A stretch of 64,000 nt of DNA. Origin: Sinorhizobium saheli (GTDB taxonomy: Bacteria > Pseudomonadota > Alphaproteobacteria > Rhizobiales > Rhizobiaceae). Under the pieces are notes generated by a model, which did not search any database, was not told the origin of the DNA, and saw nothing but the letters and a program-made list of their open reading frames with translations. Each line of letters begins with the position of its first letter. Position 1 is the stretch's first letter. The stretch is from positions 55,223-119,222 of the forward strand of contig NZ_LNQB01000067.1 of assembly GCF_001651875.1 (NCBI RefSeq). Reading direction: 5' to 3'. The position numbers were made by a program, and so were the translations under genes. This document shows, piece after piece, positions 9,785-18,514 of the stretch.

Positions 9785-10345
9785 GTGCCTACAACACTGG
9801 TGAAAACTGGGCGCGCGCTCTCCTGGCTGAGCTCGCTCTCGCTGTGGCTCGCCGGCGGCGGCCTCGTCGTGATGACGGCCATCGTCGCCTGGCAGGTGTT
9901 CTGCCGCTACGTGCTGAACGATTCTCCGAGCTGGACCGAACCCGGCGCCGTCATGCTGATGAGCTGGTTCATCTTTCTGGGCGCCGCCGTCGGCGTGCGC
10001 GAAAACTATCACCTCGGCTTCGACGTGCTGCTCTACGTGGTGCCGAAAGGCGGCAAGAAGTGGCTGCGCATGATCTCCGATCTCGTCGCCCTCGCCTTCG
10101 GCATCGGCATGATCTGGTACGGGATCGAACTCGTCCGCCTCACCTGGGACACCGTGTTGCCGTCGCTGCAGATCTCCGGCGGCTGGGACTACGTCCCGCT
10201 CGTTGCCGGCGGCGTCCTCATCGGCCTCTTCGCGCTGGAACGCATCGTTCTGCGGCTTGCCGGCGAGCCGATCGACGACGTTCTCGACGAAATGCCGCCG
10301 GCCGAAGTTGCCGCCGAACTCGACACTGCGGAAATAAAGGTCTGA
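9785..10345 (+). CDS. dctQ: TRAP transporter small permease (DctQ family)
   Basis: This roughly 187-residue protein has four hydrophobic segments and the DctQ-family layout, including the central RYVLNDSPSWTEP segment and the following SWFIFLGAAVGVRE helix. It forms the small membrane subunit of the TRAP transporter. I chose the GTG at 9785, spaced 9 nt from GAGGGA; an ATG at 9776 is in frame but sits directly on that site. The gene is separated from dctP by a palindromic element and from dctM by 4 nt. Confidence 0.9.
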   Translation: MPTTLVKTGRALSWLSSLSLWLAGGGLVVMTAIVAWQVFCRYVLNDSPSWTEPGAVMLMSWFIFLGAAVGVRENYHLGFDVLLYVVPKGGKKWLRMISDLVALAFGIGMIWYGIELVRLTWDTVLPSLQISGGWDYVPLVAGGVLIGLFALERIVLRLAGEPIDDVLDEMPPAEVAAELDTAEIKV

Positions 10346-10349
10346 CGCG

Positions 10350-11633
10350 ATGGACATGATCATCCTCTTCGGCGTGTTCACCGCCCTGATGCTGATCGGC
10401 ACGCCGATCGCCTTCTGCCTTGGCGTCGCGTCCTTCGCCACCGTGCTCTATCTCGGGCTCCCGCCGCTCGTCATCTTCCAGCGTCTGAATTCCGGCATGA
10501 GCGTGTTTTCGCTGCTCGCCATCCCCTTCTTCATCTATGCCGGCGACCTGATGGTACGCGGCGGCATCGCCCAGAAGATCGTCGCCTTCGCGGCCTCGCT
10601 GGTCGGGCATATCCGCGGCGGCCTCGGGCAGGTCAATATCGTCACCGCGACGCTCTTCGGCGGCATTTCCGGATCGGCGGTTGCGGAAGCCGCAGCGGTC
10701 GGCGGATTGATGATCCCGCAGATGAAGGAGCGCGGCTACGGCGCCGACTATGCCGTGAACGTCACCTCGATGGCGGCGTTGATCGCGCTGATGCTGCCGC
10801 CGTCGCACAACATGATCATCTATTCGATCTCGGCGGGCGGAAAGATCTCGATCGCCGATCTCTTCACCGCCGGCATCGTTCCCGGCCTCCTCTATGCGGT
10901 CGCGCTGATGGCGACCGCCTATGTCGTCGCGCGCCACCGCGGCTATCCGACCGAGGTCTTTCCGGGCTTCGGCAGGGTCGGCCGCCTGCTGCTGGTCTCG
11001 ACCCCCGGCCTGCTGCTCATCGGCATCATCTTCGGCGGCGTCCGCTCGGGCGTCTTCACGGCGACCGAGAGTTCCTGCATCGCCGTTCTCTATGCGCTCG
11101 CCGTTACCGTCTTCGTCTATCGGCAGATGCGGTGGCAGGATTTCGTTCACGCCACCTTCGGCGCGGTGCGCACCACGGCCATGGTGCTGCTCATCATCGG
11201 CATGGCGGCCGCCTTCTCCTGGCTGATGGCGTTCCTGAAGGTCCCTGCCGCGCTGATCGACTGGATGAACACGATCTCGGAGAACCCGATCATCGTGCTC
11301 CTCCTGATCAACGTCCTGATGCTGTTCCTCGGCACCTTCATGGACATGGGGCCGACCATCATCATCTGCACGCCGATCTTCCTGCCGGTGGCGATGGCCT
11401 ATGGCGTCGACCCGGTTCATTTCGGGGTCATCATGATCCTCAACTTCGGCATCGGCCTCAACACGCCGCCGGTCGGCGCCGTGCAGTTCGTGGCCTGCGC
11501 GGTCGGGAAGATCTCCGTCTGGGAAGCCATGCGCAGCATCTGGCCCTTCTATCTCGCCGGCTTGATCGTCCTCGGGCTCGTCACCTATGTTCCGGCCCTT
11601 TCGCTCTGGCTGCCGAGCGTGTTTAAGGGGTGA
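10350..11633 (+). CDS. dctM: TRAP transporter large permease (DctM family)
   Basis: This 427-residue, twelve-helix permease is the transport subunit of the sodium-driven TRAP system. DctM-family features include the N-terminal GTPIAFCLGVAS helix, the FGGISGSAVAEAAAVGGLM segment (about residue 105), the LPPSHNMIIYS loop and the C-terminal GLNTPPVGAVQF motif. It follows the small permease by 4 nt and is followed by a GntR-type regulator with a 7-nt gap. The whole dctPQM set is likely cotranscribed with uxaC. Confidence 0.95.
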   Translation: MDMIILFGVFTALMLIGTPIAFCLGVASFATVLYLGLPPLVIFQRLNSGMSVFSLLAIPFFIYAGDLMVRGGIAQKIVAFAASLVGHIRGGLGQVNIVTATLFGGISGSAVAEAAAVGGLMIPQMKERGYGADYAVNVTSMAALIALMLPPSHNMIIYSISAGGKISIADLFTAGIVPGLLYAVALMATAYVVARHRGYPTEVFPGFGRVGRLLLVSTPGLLLIGIIFGGVRSGVFTATESSCIAVLYALAVTVFVYRQMRWQDFVHATFGAVRTTAMVLLIIGMAAAFSWLMAFLKVPAALIDWMNTISENPIIVLLLINVLMLFLGTFMDMGPTIIICTPIFLPVAMAYGVDPVHFGVIMILNFGIGLNTPPVGAVQFVACAVGKISVWEAMRSIWPFYLAGLIVLGLVTYVPALSLWLPSVFKG

Positions 11634-11640
11634 TGGCGAC

Positions 11641-12402
11641 ATGGTTTCTCTCGCCGAATACAAGATCGAGCGCAAGCCGAAGCTCTCCGAACGGGTGGCA
11701 AGCGCGATCCGCGAGCAGGTTCTGAAAGGCGAGATCGCGCCCGGGGAGAAGCTGCCGACGGAAAGCCGGATGAGCGAGTTCTTCGGCGTCAGCCGCACTG
11801 TCGTCCGCGAGGCGCTTGCGACGCTTGCCGCCGACGGCCTCGTCGAGGCGCGGCAGGGCGCCGGCGTCTTCGTCAAGGATCACCCGACGCTGGCCTTCGG
11901 CTCGATCAGCCTCGATGTCGGAAACCGGATCTCCCATGCGCTGAACGTGATCGAGGTGCGCATGGGGCTGGAGATCGAAAGCGCCGGTCTTGCGGCGCTC
12001 AGGCGCAACGCCGCGCAGGAGGCGCAGATCCAGGAGGCGTTCTTCGAGTTCGACCGCCTGCTCGAGCGCGGCGAGGCGACCGGCAAGAGCGACTTCGCCT
12101 TCCACCGGGCGATCGCCGCCGCCACCAACAATCCCTATTATGTCGAGGTCCTCGACGCGCTCGGCATGCGGGCGATCCCCTGCGATGTCGCCTCGCCCTG
12201 GGGCACCGACAGCGTGCTGTCGCGCGAGTACCAGGAAAGCCTGCAGCGCGAGCACCTGGCGATCCTCAAAGCCATTTCCGCCAATGACCCGGAGGCCGCC
12301 CGCGCCGCCATGCGCGCCCACCTGACCGCCAGCCAGGAACGCTACCGCGTCCGGTTGAGCGGCCAGCAGGCCGAATGGGGCGCGGCCAAGCGCCGGGTCT
12401 GA
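11641..12402 (+). CDS. GntR-family transcriptional regulator, FadR subfamily
   Basis: The product is 253 residues. An N-terminal winged helix (about residues 15-80) contains GEKLPTESRMSEFFGVSRTVVREAL-type residues, followed by the GAGVFV wing. The C-terminal FCD-type helical domain has DFAFHRAIAAATNNPYY, with histidine and aspartate positions typical of metal-dependent ligand binding. Relatives (UxuR, ExuR, KdgR-type FadR members) repress uronate genes and release DNA on binding a pathway intermediate. Its place between the TRAP genes and kduI supports control of this cluster; the ligand is inferred. Confidence 0.9.
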   Translation: MVSLAEYKIERKPKLSERVASAIREQVLKGEIAPGEKLPTESRMSEFFGVSRTVVREALATLAADGLVEARQGAGVFVKDHPTLAFGSISLDVGNRISHALNVIEVRMGLEIESAGLAALRRNAAQEAQIQEAFFEFDRLLERGEATGKSDFAFHRAIAAATNNPYYVEVLDALGMRAIPCDVASPWGTDSVLSREYQESLQREHLAILKAISANDPEAARAAMRAHLTASQERYRVRLSGQQAEWGAAKRRV

Positions 12403-12430
12403 TGTCCTTCCCCAATCCGAGAGCGAGCCG

Positions 12431-13279
12431 ATGACCGCAAGCCATGTCGACTACACCATCCGTCACGCCATCGACCCGGCCACCGCCGCGCGCATGGATA
12501 CCGATGCGCTGCGCGCGAATTTCCACATCGGCGATCTCTTTCGCCCGGGCCGGATATCGCTCACCTATACCCATTACGACCGCATGATCGTCGGCGGCGC
12601 GATGCCGACCGACGCGCCTCTGCCGCTCGAGACCATCCGTCCGACCGGCACGCCGCGCTTTCTCGACCGGCGCGAGCTCATCGCGGTCAATATCGGCGGC
12701 CCGGGACGCGTCGAGATGAATGGCGAAAGCTTCCGGCTCGAGCCGCGCGACATGGCCTATGCGGGCTTGGGAGAGGAGGTCGCCTTCTCGTCCGAAGACC
12801 CGGCCAACCCGGCCAAGTTCTATCTGCTCAGCGCGCCCGCCCACCAGGCGCTGCCCAGGCGCCACATCCGCATCGGCGATGCCAAGCGGATCGATCTCGG
12901 CAGCCCCGCCACCTCGAACGAGCGCTCGATCTTCCAGTTCATCCATCCGGAAGGGGTGAAGACCTGCCAGCTCGTCGTCGGCATGACGCAGCTTGCTGCC
13001 GGCTCGGTCTGGAACACCATGCCGTGCCACGTGCATGACCGGCGCATGGAGGCCTACCTCTATTTCGATCTCGCCGACGGCGCGCGTGTCCTGCACCTCA
13101 TGGGCGAGCCCAGCGAAACGCGCCACCTCGTGCTGGCGAAGGAGGAAGTGGCGCTTTCCCCGCCCTGGTCCATCCATTCCGGCTGCGGTACGTCGAACTA
13201 CGCCTTCATCTGGGCCATGGCCGGCGACAATGTCGATTATACGGACGTGGAAATGGTGCCGATGGAGGCACTCAGATGA
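12431..13279 (+). CDS. kduI: 5-dehydro-4-deoxy-D-glucuronate isomerase
   Basis: This 282-residue protein matches KduI in length and motifs: RFLDRRELIAVNIGG (about residue 77), RHIRIGDAK, and the zinc-site region TMPCHVHDRRMEAYLYFD near residues 195-212. KduI converts 4-deoxy-5-ketouronate (DKI, from unsaturated pectin or glycosaminoglycan uronates) to 3-deoxy-D-glycero-2,5-hexodiulosonate. The stop overlaps the kduD start (ATGA at 13276), so the two are translationally coupled. Confidence 0.95.
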   Translation: MTASHVDYTIRHAIDPATAARMDTDALRANFHIGDLFRPGRISLTYTHYDRMIVGGAMPTDAPLPLETIRPTGTPRFLDRRELIAVNIGGPGRVEMNGESFRLEPRDMAYAGLGEEVAFSSEDPANPAKFYLLSAPAHQALPRRHIRIGDAKRIDLGSPATSNERSIFQFIHPEGVKTCQLVVGMTQLAAGSVWNTMPCHVHDRRMEAYLYFDLADGARVLHLMGEPSETRHLVLAKEEVALSPPWSIHSGCGTSNYAFIWAMAGDNVDYTDVEMVPMEALR

Positions 13280-14040
13280 GCCTGCCCTCGGCCTTCAGCC
13301 TTGCCGGCCGCCGCATCGTCGTCACCGGCGCCAATACGGGAATCGGCCAGGGCATTGCCGTCGCGATCGCCCGGGCCGGCGGCACGGTGGTCGGCGTCGG
13401 CCGCTCCGCCATGGATGAAACCCAGGCGAAGGTCGCCGCAGCGGGCGGGGCTTTCATCGCCGCCCATGCCGATCTTGCGGACCGCGCGGCAGCCCGCGCG
13501 CTCATCGATCGCTTGTGGAATGAACACGGTCCGCTCGACGGCCTCGTCAACAATGCCGGGATCATCCGCCGCGCCGACGCCGTGGACCTCAGCGAAGCCG
13601 ACTGGGACGACGTGATCGACATCAACCTCGGATCGCTCTTCTTCCTCAGCCAGGCCTACGGCCGCCGCCTGCTCGCCGAGACGAGGCGCGGCAAGATCGT
13701 CAACATCGCTTCGCTGCTTTCCTTCCAGGGCGGCATCCGCGTCGCTTCTTATACCGCCTCCAAGCACGGCGCGCTCGGCATCACCCGCCTCCTCGCCTGC
13801 GAATGGGCCGCCAAGGGCATCAATGTCAATGCGGTGGCGCCCGGCTATATCGTCACCAATAACACCGAGGCGCTCCGCGCCGATGAGAAGCGCAGCGCCG
13901 CGATCCTGGAGCGTATTCCGGCCGGCCGCTGGGGCACCCCGGACGATATCGGCGACGCGACCGTGTTCCTGCTCGCCCCCGCCTCGGACTACATGCATGG
14001 GGCCGTCGTTCCGGTCGACGGCGGCTGGCTCGCGCGATGA
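13276..14040 (+). CDS. kduD: 2-deoxy-D-gluconate 3-dehydrogenase / 2-keto-3-deoxygluconate dehydrogenase
   Basis: This 254-residue short-chain dehydrogenase has the cofactor motif TGANTGIGQG near residue 17, NNAG at about residue 91, and the catalytic Tyr and Lys in YTASKHG (about residue 156). KduD reduces 3-deoxy-hexodiulosonate to 2-keto-3-deoxygluconate with NAD(P)H, the step after KduI. Coupling to kduI by a 4-nt overlap and the following KdgF-like cupin make the KduD assignment strong. No KDG kinase or KDPG aldolase gene is in the window. Confidence 0.92.
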   Translation: MSLPSAFSLAGRRIVVTGANTGIGQGIAVAIARAGGTVVGVGRSAMDETQAKVAAAGGAFIAAHADLADRAAARALIDRLWNEHGPLDGLVNNAGIIRRADAVDLSEADWDDVIDINLGSLFFLSQAYGRRLLAETRRGKIVNIASLLSFQGGIRVASYTASKHGALGITRLLACEWAAKGINVNAVAPGYIVTNNTEALRADEKRSAAILERIPAGRWGTPDDIGDATVFLLAPASDYMHGAVVPVDGGWLAR

Positions 14041-14050
14041 GGAGATGAAA

Positions 14051-14386
14051 ATGGAGACGCAGCTTTTCGCTCGCGCCGACGAAGGTGAATGGACCGATCT
14101 CGGACAGGGCAACCGCCGGCGGGTGATCCTCCACACGGACGAGCTGATGATGGTCGAATTCACCTTCGAGAAGGGCGGCATCGGCGCGCCGCACTCGCAT
14201 CCGCACGTCCAGGCGAGCTATGTCGCGGAAGGAAAGTTCGAAGTCACGGTCGGCGGACACAGCACGGTTCTTTCCGCCGGCGACAGTTTCATCGCGCCCT
14301 CGGGCGTGGTCCACGGCGTCGTCGCGCTGGCAGCCGGGCGGCTGATCGACAGCTTCACGCCGCATCGCGCCGACTTCCTGAAATAG
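14051..14386 (+). CDS. kdgF: Cupin-domain protein, KdgF-like
   Basis: This 111-residue single cupin has the metal-binding motif 1 residues in GAPHSHPHVQASYVAEGKFE (about residues 44-63) and motif 2 in APSGVVHGV (about residue 85). KdgF-type cupins speed conversion of 4,5-unsaturated galacturonate to DKI, the KduI substrate, and the location directly after kduI-kduD fits that role. Start chosen at the second ATG (14051), 6 nt after GGAG; an in-frame ATG at 14045 overlaps the binding site. A generic cupin function cannot be excluded. Confidence 0.8.
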   Translation: METQLFARADEGEWTDLGQGNRRRVILHTDELMMVEFTFEKGGIGAPHSHPHVQASYVAEGKFEVTVGGHSTVLSAGDSFIAPSGVVHGVVALAAGRLIDSFTPHRADFLK

Positions 14387-14398
14387 GAAACCGGCTCC

Positions 14399-14779
14399 TC
14401 AGCCAGCCAGTTCCTCGATCGAATCCACCCGATCCGGATAGAACGCCAGGCGGTCCTTGATTTCACGGACCGCCGCATGCGGGTCCTCATAGGTCCAGAC
14501 GGCGTTCTTCGAACGCTCGCCGCCGAGCGGTATGCTGTAATAGGAAGCGTCGCCCTTGTAGGGGCAATGCGTCGCATGATCGGTGCGCGCAAGCAGCGAC
14601 ATGTCGACGTCCTCGCGGGGGATATAGTGCACCGGCGCGTAGGATGCCTCGCGCAATGTCAGCGCCTCGCGCGTATCGGCGACGACGTGCCCACCGAGCC
14701 TGACGACGACGCGCGCCGGGTTGCGGTCGATGGTGATCGGATGGTCGGGCCCGGGAATTCTGATCGGCTTGTCGGACAT
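14399..14779 (-). CDS. DUF427 family protein
   Basis: This 126-residue protein has the DUF427 pattern: an RVVVRLGGHVVADT strand pair, VHYIPREDVDM, then THCPYKGDASYYS near residue 75, and WTYEDP. The family is common and small; its biochemical function is not established. It is convergent with the KdgF-like gene, 12 nt apart, and not obviously part of the uronate cluster. The ATG at 14779 is preferred over an upstream in-frame codon because the conserved family start is MSDKPIRIPGPDHPI. Confidence 0.88.
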   Translation of the reverse strand: MSDKPIRIPGPDHPITIDRNPARVVVRLGGHVVADTREALTLREASYAPVHYIPREDVDMSLLARTDHATHCPYKGDASYYSIPLGGERSKNAVWTYEDPHAAVREIKDRLAFYPDRVDSIEELAG

Positions 14780-15134
14780 CAGCGATCGCCTTCGGGATGA
14801 TTGCACCCGCTGTTACATAGGGCAGACCGCCCGCTTCCCAAGGGGGCGGCTGGAGCGGGACGCGCTCACAGGCGTTCGCGCCACCCCTCTATCCATTTGT
14901 TTTTGCCGCATTTTTCGGTCACGTGACTCCACCGGACTGCAAAATGCTCCAGCGGGCCGCCCGGCCCCAAAACGCCGGGTGCCGCGCCGACGGAGGTGTT
15001 GCCCAAAGGCCACCACATGGCCAGCGATCACGCGGTGCGGGTCGGATGAGCACATTTTTGTGAAAAGGGGGGCTCCATTTCATCAATTACTTCATTAGCA
15101 TTCGCGTAACTGCATCCCAGATTCGGGGGACATC
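14780..15134. other. Intergenic region without a recognised gene
   Basis: These 355 bases separate the DUF427 gene (minus) from a small plus-strand gene. Reading both strands I see no convincing coding region. The right part (15060-15120) is less GC-rich and could hold the promoter of the small gene. CGGGGGA just before 15135 is its ribosome binding site. Confidence 0.5.
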
Positions 15135-15344
15135 ATGGGACCGGTAACGCTTGTGATGACCGTGTGCCTTGCGTCGGCACCGGAAAAATGCCGCGAGGAG
15201 AACCTGCAGCTTCAGGATCTCGTTTCCTTGCACCAATGCATGTTTCAGTCCGTCATATACGTGGCGCAATGGTCGGAGCAGCATCCGGCGCTTCGCGTCA
15301 AGAGATGGCGATGCATGCTTCCGGACGTTGGTCGAATGATTTGA
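15135..15344 (+). CDS. Small conserved Cys-containing hypothetical protein
   Basis: This 69-residue protein begins MGPVTLVMTVCLASAPEKC and ends with a W-rich segment (AQWSEQHPALRVKRWRC). Spaced cysteines occur at about residues 11, 19, 35 and 59. It resembles a family of about 70-residue rhizobial and other alphaproteobacterial proteins with the same CL-C...QC...AQW..HP.W.V.RWRC pattern (from memory, not searched). No function is known. A good Shine-Dalgarno precedes the ATG. It is convergent with pqqE. Confidence 0.7.
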   Translation: MGPVTLVMTVCLASAPEKCREENLQLQDLVSLHQCMFQSVIYVAQWSEQHPALRVKRWRCMLPDVGRMI

Positions 15345-15376
15345 GCGCCGCGTCGTTTCATGCTCTCCTGCGCCGT

Positions 15377-16501
15377 TCACCGGCCGCGATAGATCAGGCC
15401 AGCCGACTGCGTCGTCGAAAGCGCATCCGCTTCGCGCGTCAGCCGCTCGCGAAGCGGTGAGCGGATGCAAACCGGGTCCGTTGCGCTGGCGTCGCCGGCA
15501 AGCGCCATGGCCTGGCAGCGGCAGCCGCCGAAATCCACCTTCTTGCGCTCGCAGCTCCGGCAGAGCTCCGGCATCCAGTCCTCGCCGCGATAGGCATTGA
15601 AGGCGTCGCTGTCGTACCAGATCGCGGCAAGCGAGGTTTCGCGCACATTCTCGAAGGACAGGCTCGGAATGGTTTCCGCGGCGTGGCAGGGAAGCACCCG
15701 TCCCGACGGCGTGACGTTCAGCCCCACCCGGCCCCAGCCGCCCATGCAGGCCTTCGGGTATCTGGAATGGTAGTCGGCCGGCACGTAGTCGATCACCAGC
15801 ACGCCCTGATATTTCTCGCGCGCCTCGGCGACCGTTCGCGTCGCCCGCTCGACCTGCTCGCGCGTCGGCATCAGGGCCGCCTTGTTGCGCTCGGCCCAAC
15901 CGTGAAACTGCACCGTGGCGATCTCCACCCGCCGCGCCTTCAGCCGGATCGCAAGCTCGATCATCGCGTCGATCTCGCCCATGTTCTCCCGGTGGCAGAC
16001 GGCGTTGAGGGTCAGCGGAATGCCGGCACCGGCCACCCAGGCGGCGACGGCCATTTTCCGTTCATAGCCGCCCTGATAGCCGCCGATCCGGTCGGCGCTT
16101 TCGGGGGAGACGCCCTGGAGCGAGAGCTGAAGGTGGTCGAGCCCGGCATCGGCGAGGCTGCCGATCCGGGCCCCGGTCAAACCCACGCCCGAGGTGATGA
16201 GATTGGTATAGAGCCCCAGGGAAACCGCCGCCCGGGTGAGTTCGACCAGATCCCTGCGCGAGGCCGGCTCGCCGCCCGACAAGTGCAGATGCAAGACGCC
16301 GAGATCGGCGGCTTGCCTGAAGACGCCTATCCATTCCTCCGTCGACAGCTCCTCGTTCGCCCGCGTCAGCTCGATCGGATTGGAGCAATAGGGGCAGGCG
16401 AGCGGACAGCGATGCGTCAGCTCGGCGAGCATCGCCATGGGCGGCGGAGCGCGCGGAATGTCGCGCGCGATATCGCCGGCGGAGGTGACGCTCGTTCTCA
16501 T
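15377..16501 (-). CDS. pqqE: PqqE, radical SAM enzyme of PQQ biosynthesis
   Basis: This 374-residue radical SAM protein has the iron-sulfur motif CPLACPYC (Cys 32, 36, 39). Its C-terminal SPASM-type cysteines are in CRSCERKKVDFGGCRCQ (near residues 325-341). PqqE forms the carbon-carbon bond between the Glu and Tyr side chains of PqqA, with PqqD as chaperone. It overlaps pqqD by 4 nt (16498-16501) and is the last gene of pqqABCDE. ATG start. Confidence 0.97.
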   Translation of the reverse strand: MRTSVTSAGDIARDIPRAPPPMAMLAELTHRCPLACPYCSNPIELTRANEELSTEEWIGVFRQAADLGVLHLHLSGGEPASRRDLVELTRAAVSLGLYTNLITSGVGLTGARIGSLADAGLDHLQLSLQGVSPESADRIGGYQGGYERKMAVAAWVAGAGIPLTLNAVCHRENMGEIDAMIELAIRLKARRVEIATVQFHGWAERNKAALMPTREQVERATRTVAEAREKYQGVLVIDYVPADYHSRYPKACMGGWGRVGLNVTPSGRVLPCHAAETIPSLSFENVRETSLAAIWYDSDAFNAYRGEDWMPELCRSCERKKVDFGGCRCQAMALAGDASATDPVCIRSPLRERLTREADALSTTQSAGLIYRGR

Positions 16502-16794
16502 TCGACGATCTCCAGCATGCGGCGGACGGCAAGCTCGTGGATGAACGTCTCGACGTCCTCCGCGATCCGGGCGACGGGAGCGTCGAACTTTTCGGCAAAG
16601 TCGGCGGCGATCCGCTCGAGGCTCCGCTTGCCATCGAGGGCCTCGACGATGGCAACGGCGATATCGTCGAGCGCCATGGCGCTTTCCGGCGCCAGCAGCA
16701 CCGTCTGGCCGCGGACCGGATCCTCGCGCAGCCGCACCCCTCGCGCCAGCTTGACGACGCTGGAACCGGAAATCCGAGGGGCATCGCCGCTCAT
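16498..16794 (-). CDS. pqqD: PqqD, peptide chaperone of PQQ biosynthesis
   Basis: This 98-residue winged-helix peptide-binding protein (RiPP recognition element type) presents PqqA to PqqE. Family features include the RGVRLREDPVRGQTVLLAPE strand region near residue 20 and the terminal VETFIHELAVRRML helix. It overlaps pqqC and pqqE by 4 nt each, indicating tight translational coupling. Confidence 0.93.
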   Translation of the reverse strand: MSGDAPRISGSSVVKLARGVRLREDPVRGQTVLLAPESAMALDDIAVAIVEALDGKRSLERIAADFAEKFDAPVARIAEDVETFIHELAVRRMLEIVE

Positions 16795-17561
16795 TCGGCT
16801 GCCTCCGTCGCGATCGTCTTGCCGACGACGCCCTCCTCGCCGTCCCAGCCGCCCGGCGGAATGCGGCCCGGCGTCACATAGGCGGAATAGAGCGCGTCGA
16901 GTTGCGACCAGAGAACATCCGTCTTGAAGGTGAGCGCGGCTGCGGCCGCATCCTGCTTTTCGCGGGTGTCGGCGTGATCGAGGACAAAGGAGAGGCCGAA
17001 CTCGACATCGCGCGGCGCCTCGTTCAGCCGCTGGCGGAAATAGGCGAGCGCCGCATCGTCCGCGAAGGCATAGTGCTCCAGCAGCCCGGCGATGCGCTCC
17101 GAATGGATTTTCGGCGCGAAAAGCTCGGTCAGCGAGGATGCCACCGCCTCGACGAGCGGCTTTTCCCGGACGAAGGACACATAGGCGTCGACGGCAAAGC
17201 GGGTCGCGGGCAGCACCCCCTTGGTCGAAGCGACATAAGCAGGGTCAAGGCCGACAGCTTCGGCGAGACGCAGCCAACGGCGGATGCCGCCGCCCTCGTC
17301 GATGCCGCCGTCATGGTCCTCGATGCGGGAGCGCCAGGCCCGACGCAGGTCCGGGTCGTCGCAACGCGACAGGAAAGCCGCATCCTTCATCGGGATGCGG
17401 CTCTGGTAATAGTAGCGGTTGATGACCCAGGCGCGAACCTGCGTCATCGTGCAGTGGCCGCCATGGAGCATCACGTGAAAGGGGTGCTTGTCGTGATAGC
17501 GCTCCTTGCCGATCTCCAGAAGCCGGGCATGAAAAGCGTGCTTGTCGGTTGGCGTCGTCAA
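16791..17561 (-). CDS. pqqC: PqqC, pyrroloquinoline-quinone synthase
   Basis: The product (256 residues) has the PqqC helical fold signatures: YHDKHPFHVMLHGG near residue 17, RYYYQSRIPMKDAAF near residue 49 and EDHDGG...GGIRRWL. PqqC catalyses the final ring closure and eight-electron oxidation giving PQQ. The start is a TTG (17561) overlapping the pqqB stop as TTGA and preceded by GGAGGT; the first in-frame ATG would remove about 24 conserved residues. The TTG start is inferred from spacing and conservation. Confidence 0.95.
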   Translation of the reverse strand: MTTPTDKHAFHARLLEIGKERYHDKHPFHVMLHGGHCTMTQVRAWVINRYYYQSRIPMKDAAFLSRCDDPDLRRAWRSRIEDHDGGIDEGGGIRRWLRLAEAVGLDPAYVASTKGVLPATRFAVDAYVSFVREKPLVEAVASSLTELFAPKIHSERIAGLLEHYAFADDAALAYFRQRLNEAPRDVEFGLSFVLDHADTREKQDAAAAALTFKTDVLWSQLDALYSAYVTPGRIPPGGWDGEEGVVGKTIATEAAE

Positions 17562-18469
17562 AGTCGGACCTCCATGCCGTCGAACCCGACTTCCAGGCCT
17601 CGTCCCTCGACGCGTTCGCGCTCGGCGCCGGGCCGCCAGATCGGGTTCGTGTTGTTGATGTGGACGTAGATCTTTCGGCGAATGTTCAATCGCGCGAGCG
17701 CATCGAGGCTGCCTCCTTCGCCGGCGATCGGCATGTGGCCCATGCGACGGCCCGTCTTCCGGCCCGTTCCGGTCGCGATCATCTCGTCATCGCTGAAGAG
17801 CGTGCCGTCGAAGAACAGCGCATCGGCCCCTTCGAGGCGCGCGGCAAGGGCGTCGTTCATCATGCCGCAGCCCGGAATGTAATAGACACGTCTGCCGCCG
17901 GCGCGCAGCTCAATTCCGACCGTGTCTTCGCCTTCAACGTTGAGGTCCGGTTCGCCGTCTTCGAGAAAGAGCGGAACCTTGCCGGGCACGGCGAACACCC
18001 GCGCTTCAAGGCCGGGGAGCGGGGAGAATGCCTGCTCGATCGCGATGGACTTCCTCGCAACGAATTCCGGATCGAGCACGCCGAAGATCGCGTTCCCGGC
18101 GATGATGCGGTCGACGGCCGCGGTCGCGAAGACGGTGAACGCCTGCTTTTCCCTGAGGACGAGCAGTCCCGCCAGGTGGTCGATATCGCCGTTGGTGAGG
18201 ACCACGCTTTTGATCGGCGTGTGGCGCAGGCGGCGCGGCTGCAGTTGCGGATTGGCCTGAATCTGCTGGCGGATGTCCGGCGAGGCGTTGAAAACGGCCC
18301 AGGCTTCGCCATCGAGACTGACCGCGAGGGAGGATTGCGTCTGCGGCTTGAGGGGGGACGCCGTATCGCGCGCCGCCGAACAGTTTGCACAGCCGCAGTT
18401 CCATTGCGGAAGGCCGCCGCCGGCGGCGGCCCCCAGAACGATGATGCGAAGATCGGACGTTTTCTTCAC
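17558..18469 (-). CDS. pqqB: PqqB, PQQ biosynthesis hydroxylase (MBL fold)
   Basis: This 303-residue metallo-beta-lactamase-fold protein has PqqB hallmarks: LGAAAGGGLPQWNCGCANC near residue 11, NGDIDHLAGLL near residue 93, and the C-terminal INNTNPIW motif. It is reported to hydroxylate the PqqA-derived tyrosine on the route to PQQ. It begins with GTG (18469) and lies 45 nt downstream of pqqA, a gap typical of this operon. Confidence 0.95.
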   Translation of the reverse strand: MKKTSDLRIIVLGAAAGGGLPQWNCGCANCSAARDTASPLKPQTQSSLAVSLDGEAWAVFNASPDIRQQIQANPQLQPRRLRHTPIKSVVLTNGDIDHLAGLLVLREKQAFTVFATAAVDRIIAGNAIFGVLDPEFVARKSIAIEQAFSPLPGLEARVFAVPGKVPLFLEDGEPDLNVEGEDTVGIELRAGGRRVYYIPGCGMMNDALAARLEGADALFFDGTLFSDDEMIATGTGRKTGRRMGHMPIAGEGGSLDALARLNIRRKIYVHINNTNPIWRPGAERERVEGRGLEVGFDGMEVRL

Positions 18470-18514
18470 CGGGAGATACCTAATGCGTTTCGGACCGACC
18501 CTCGCTGCGCTGCC

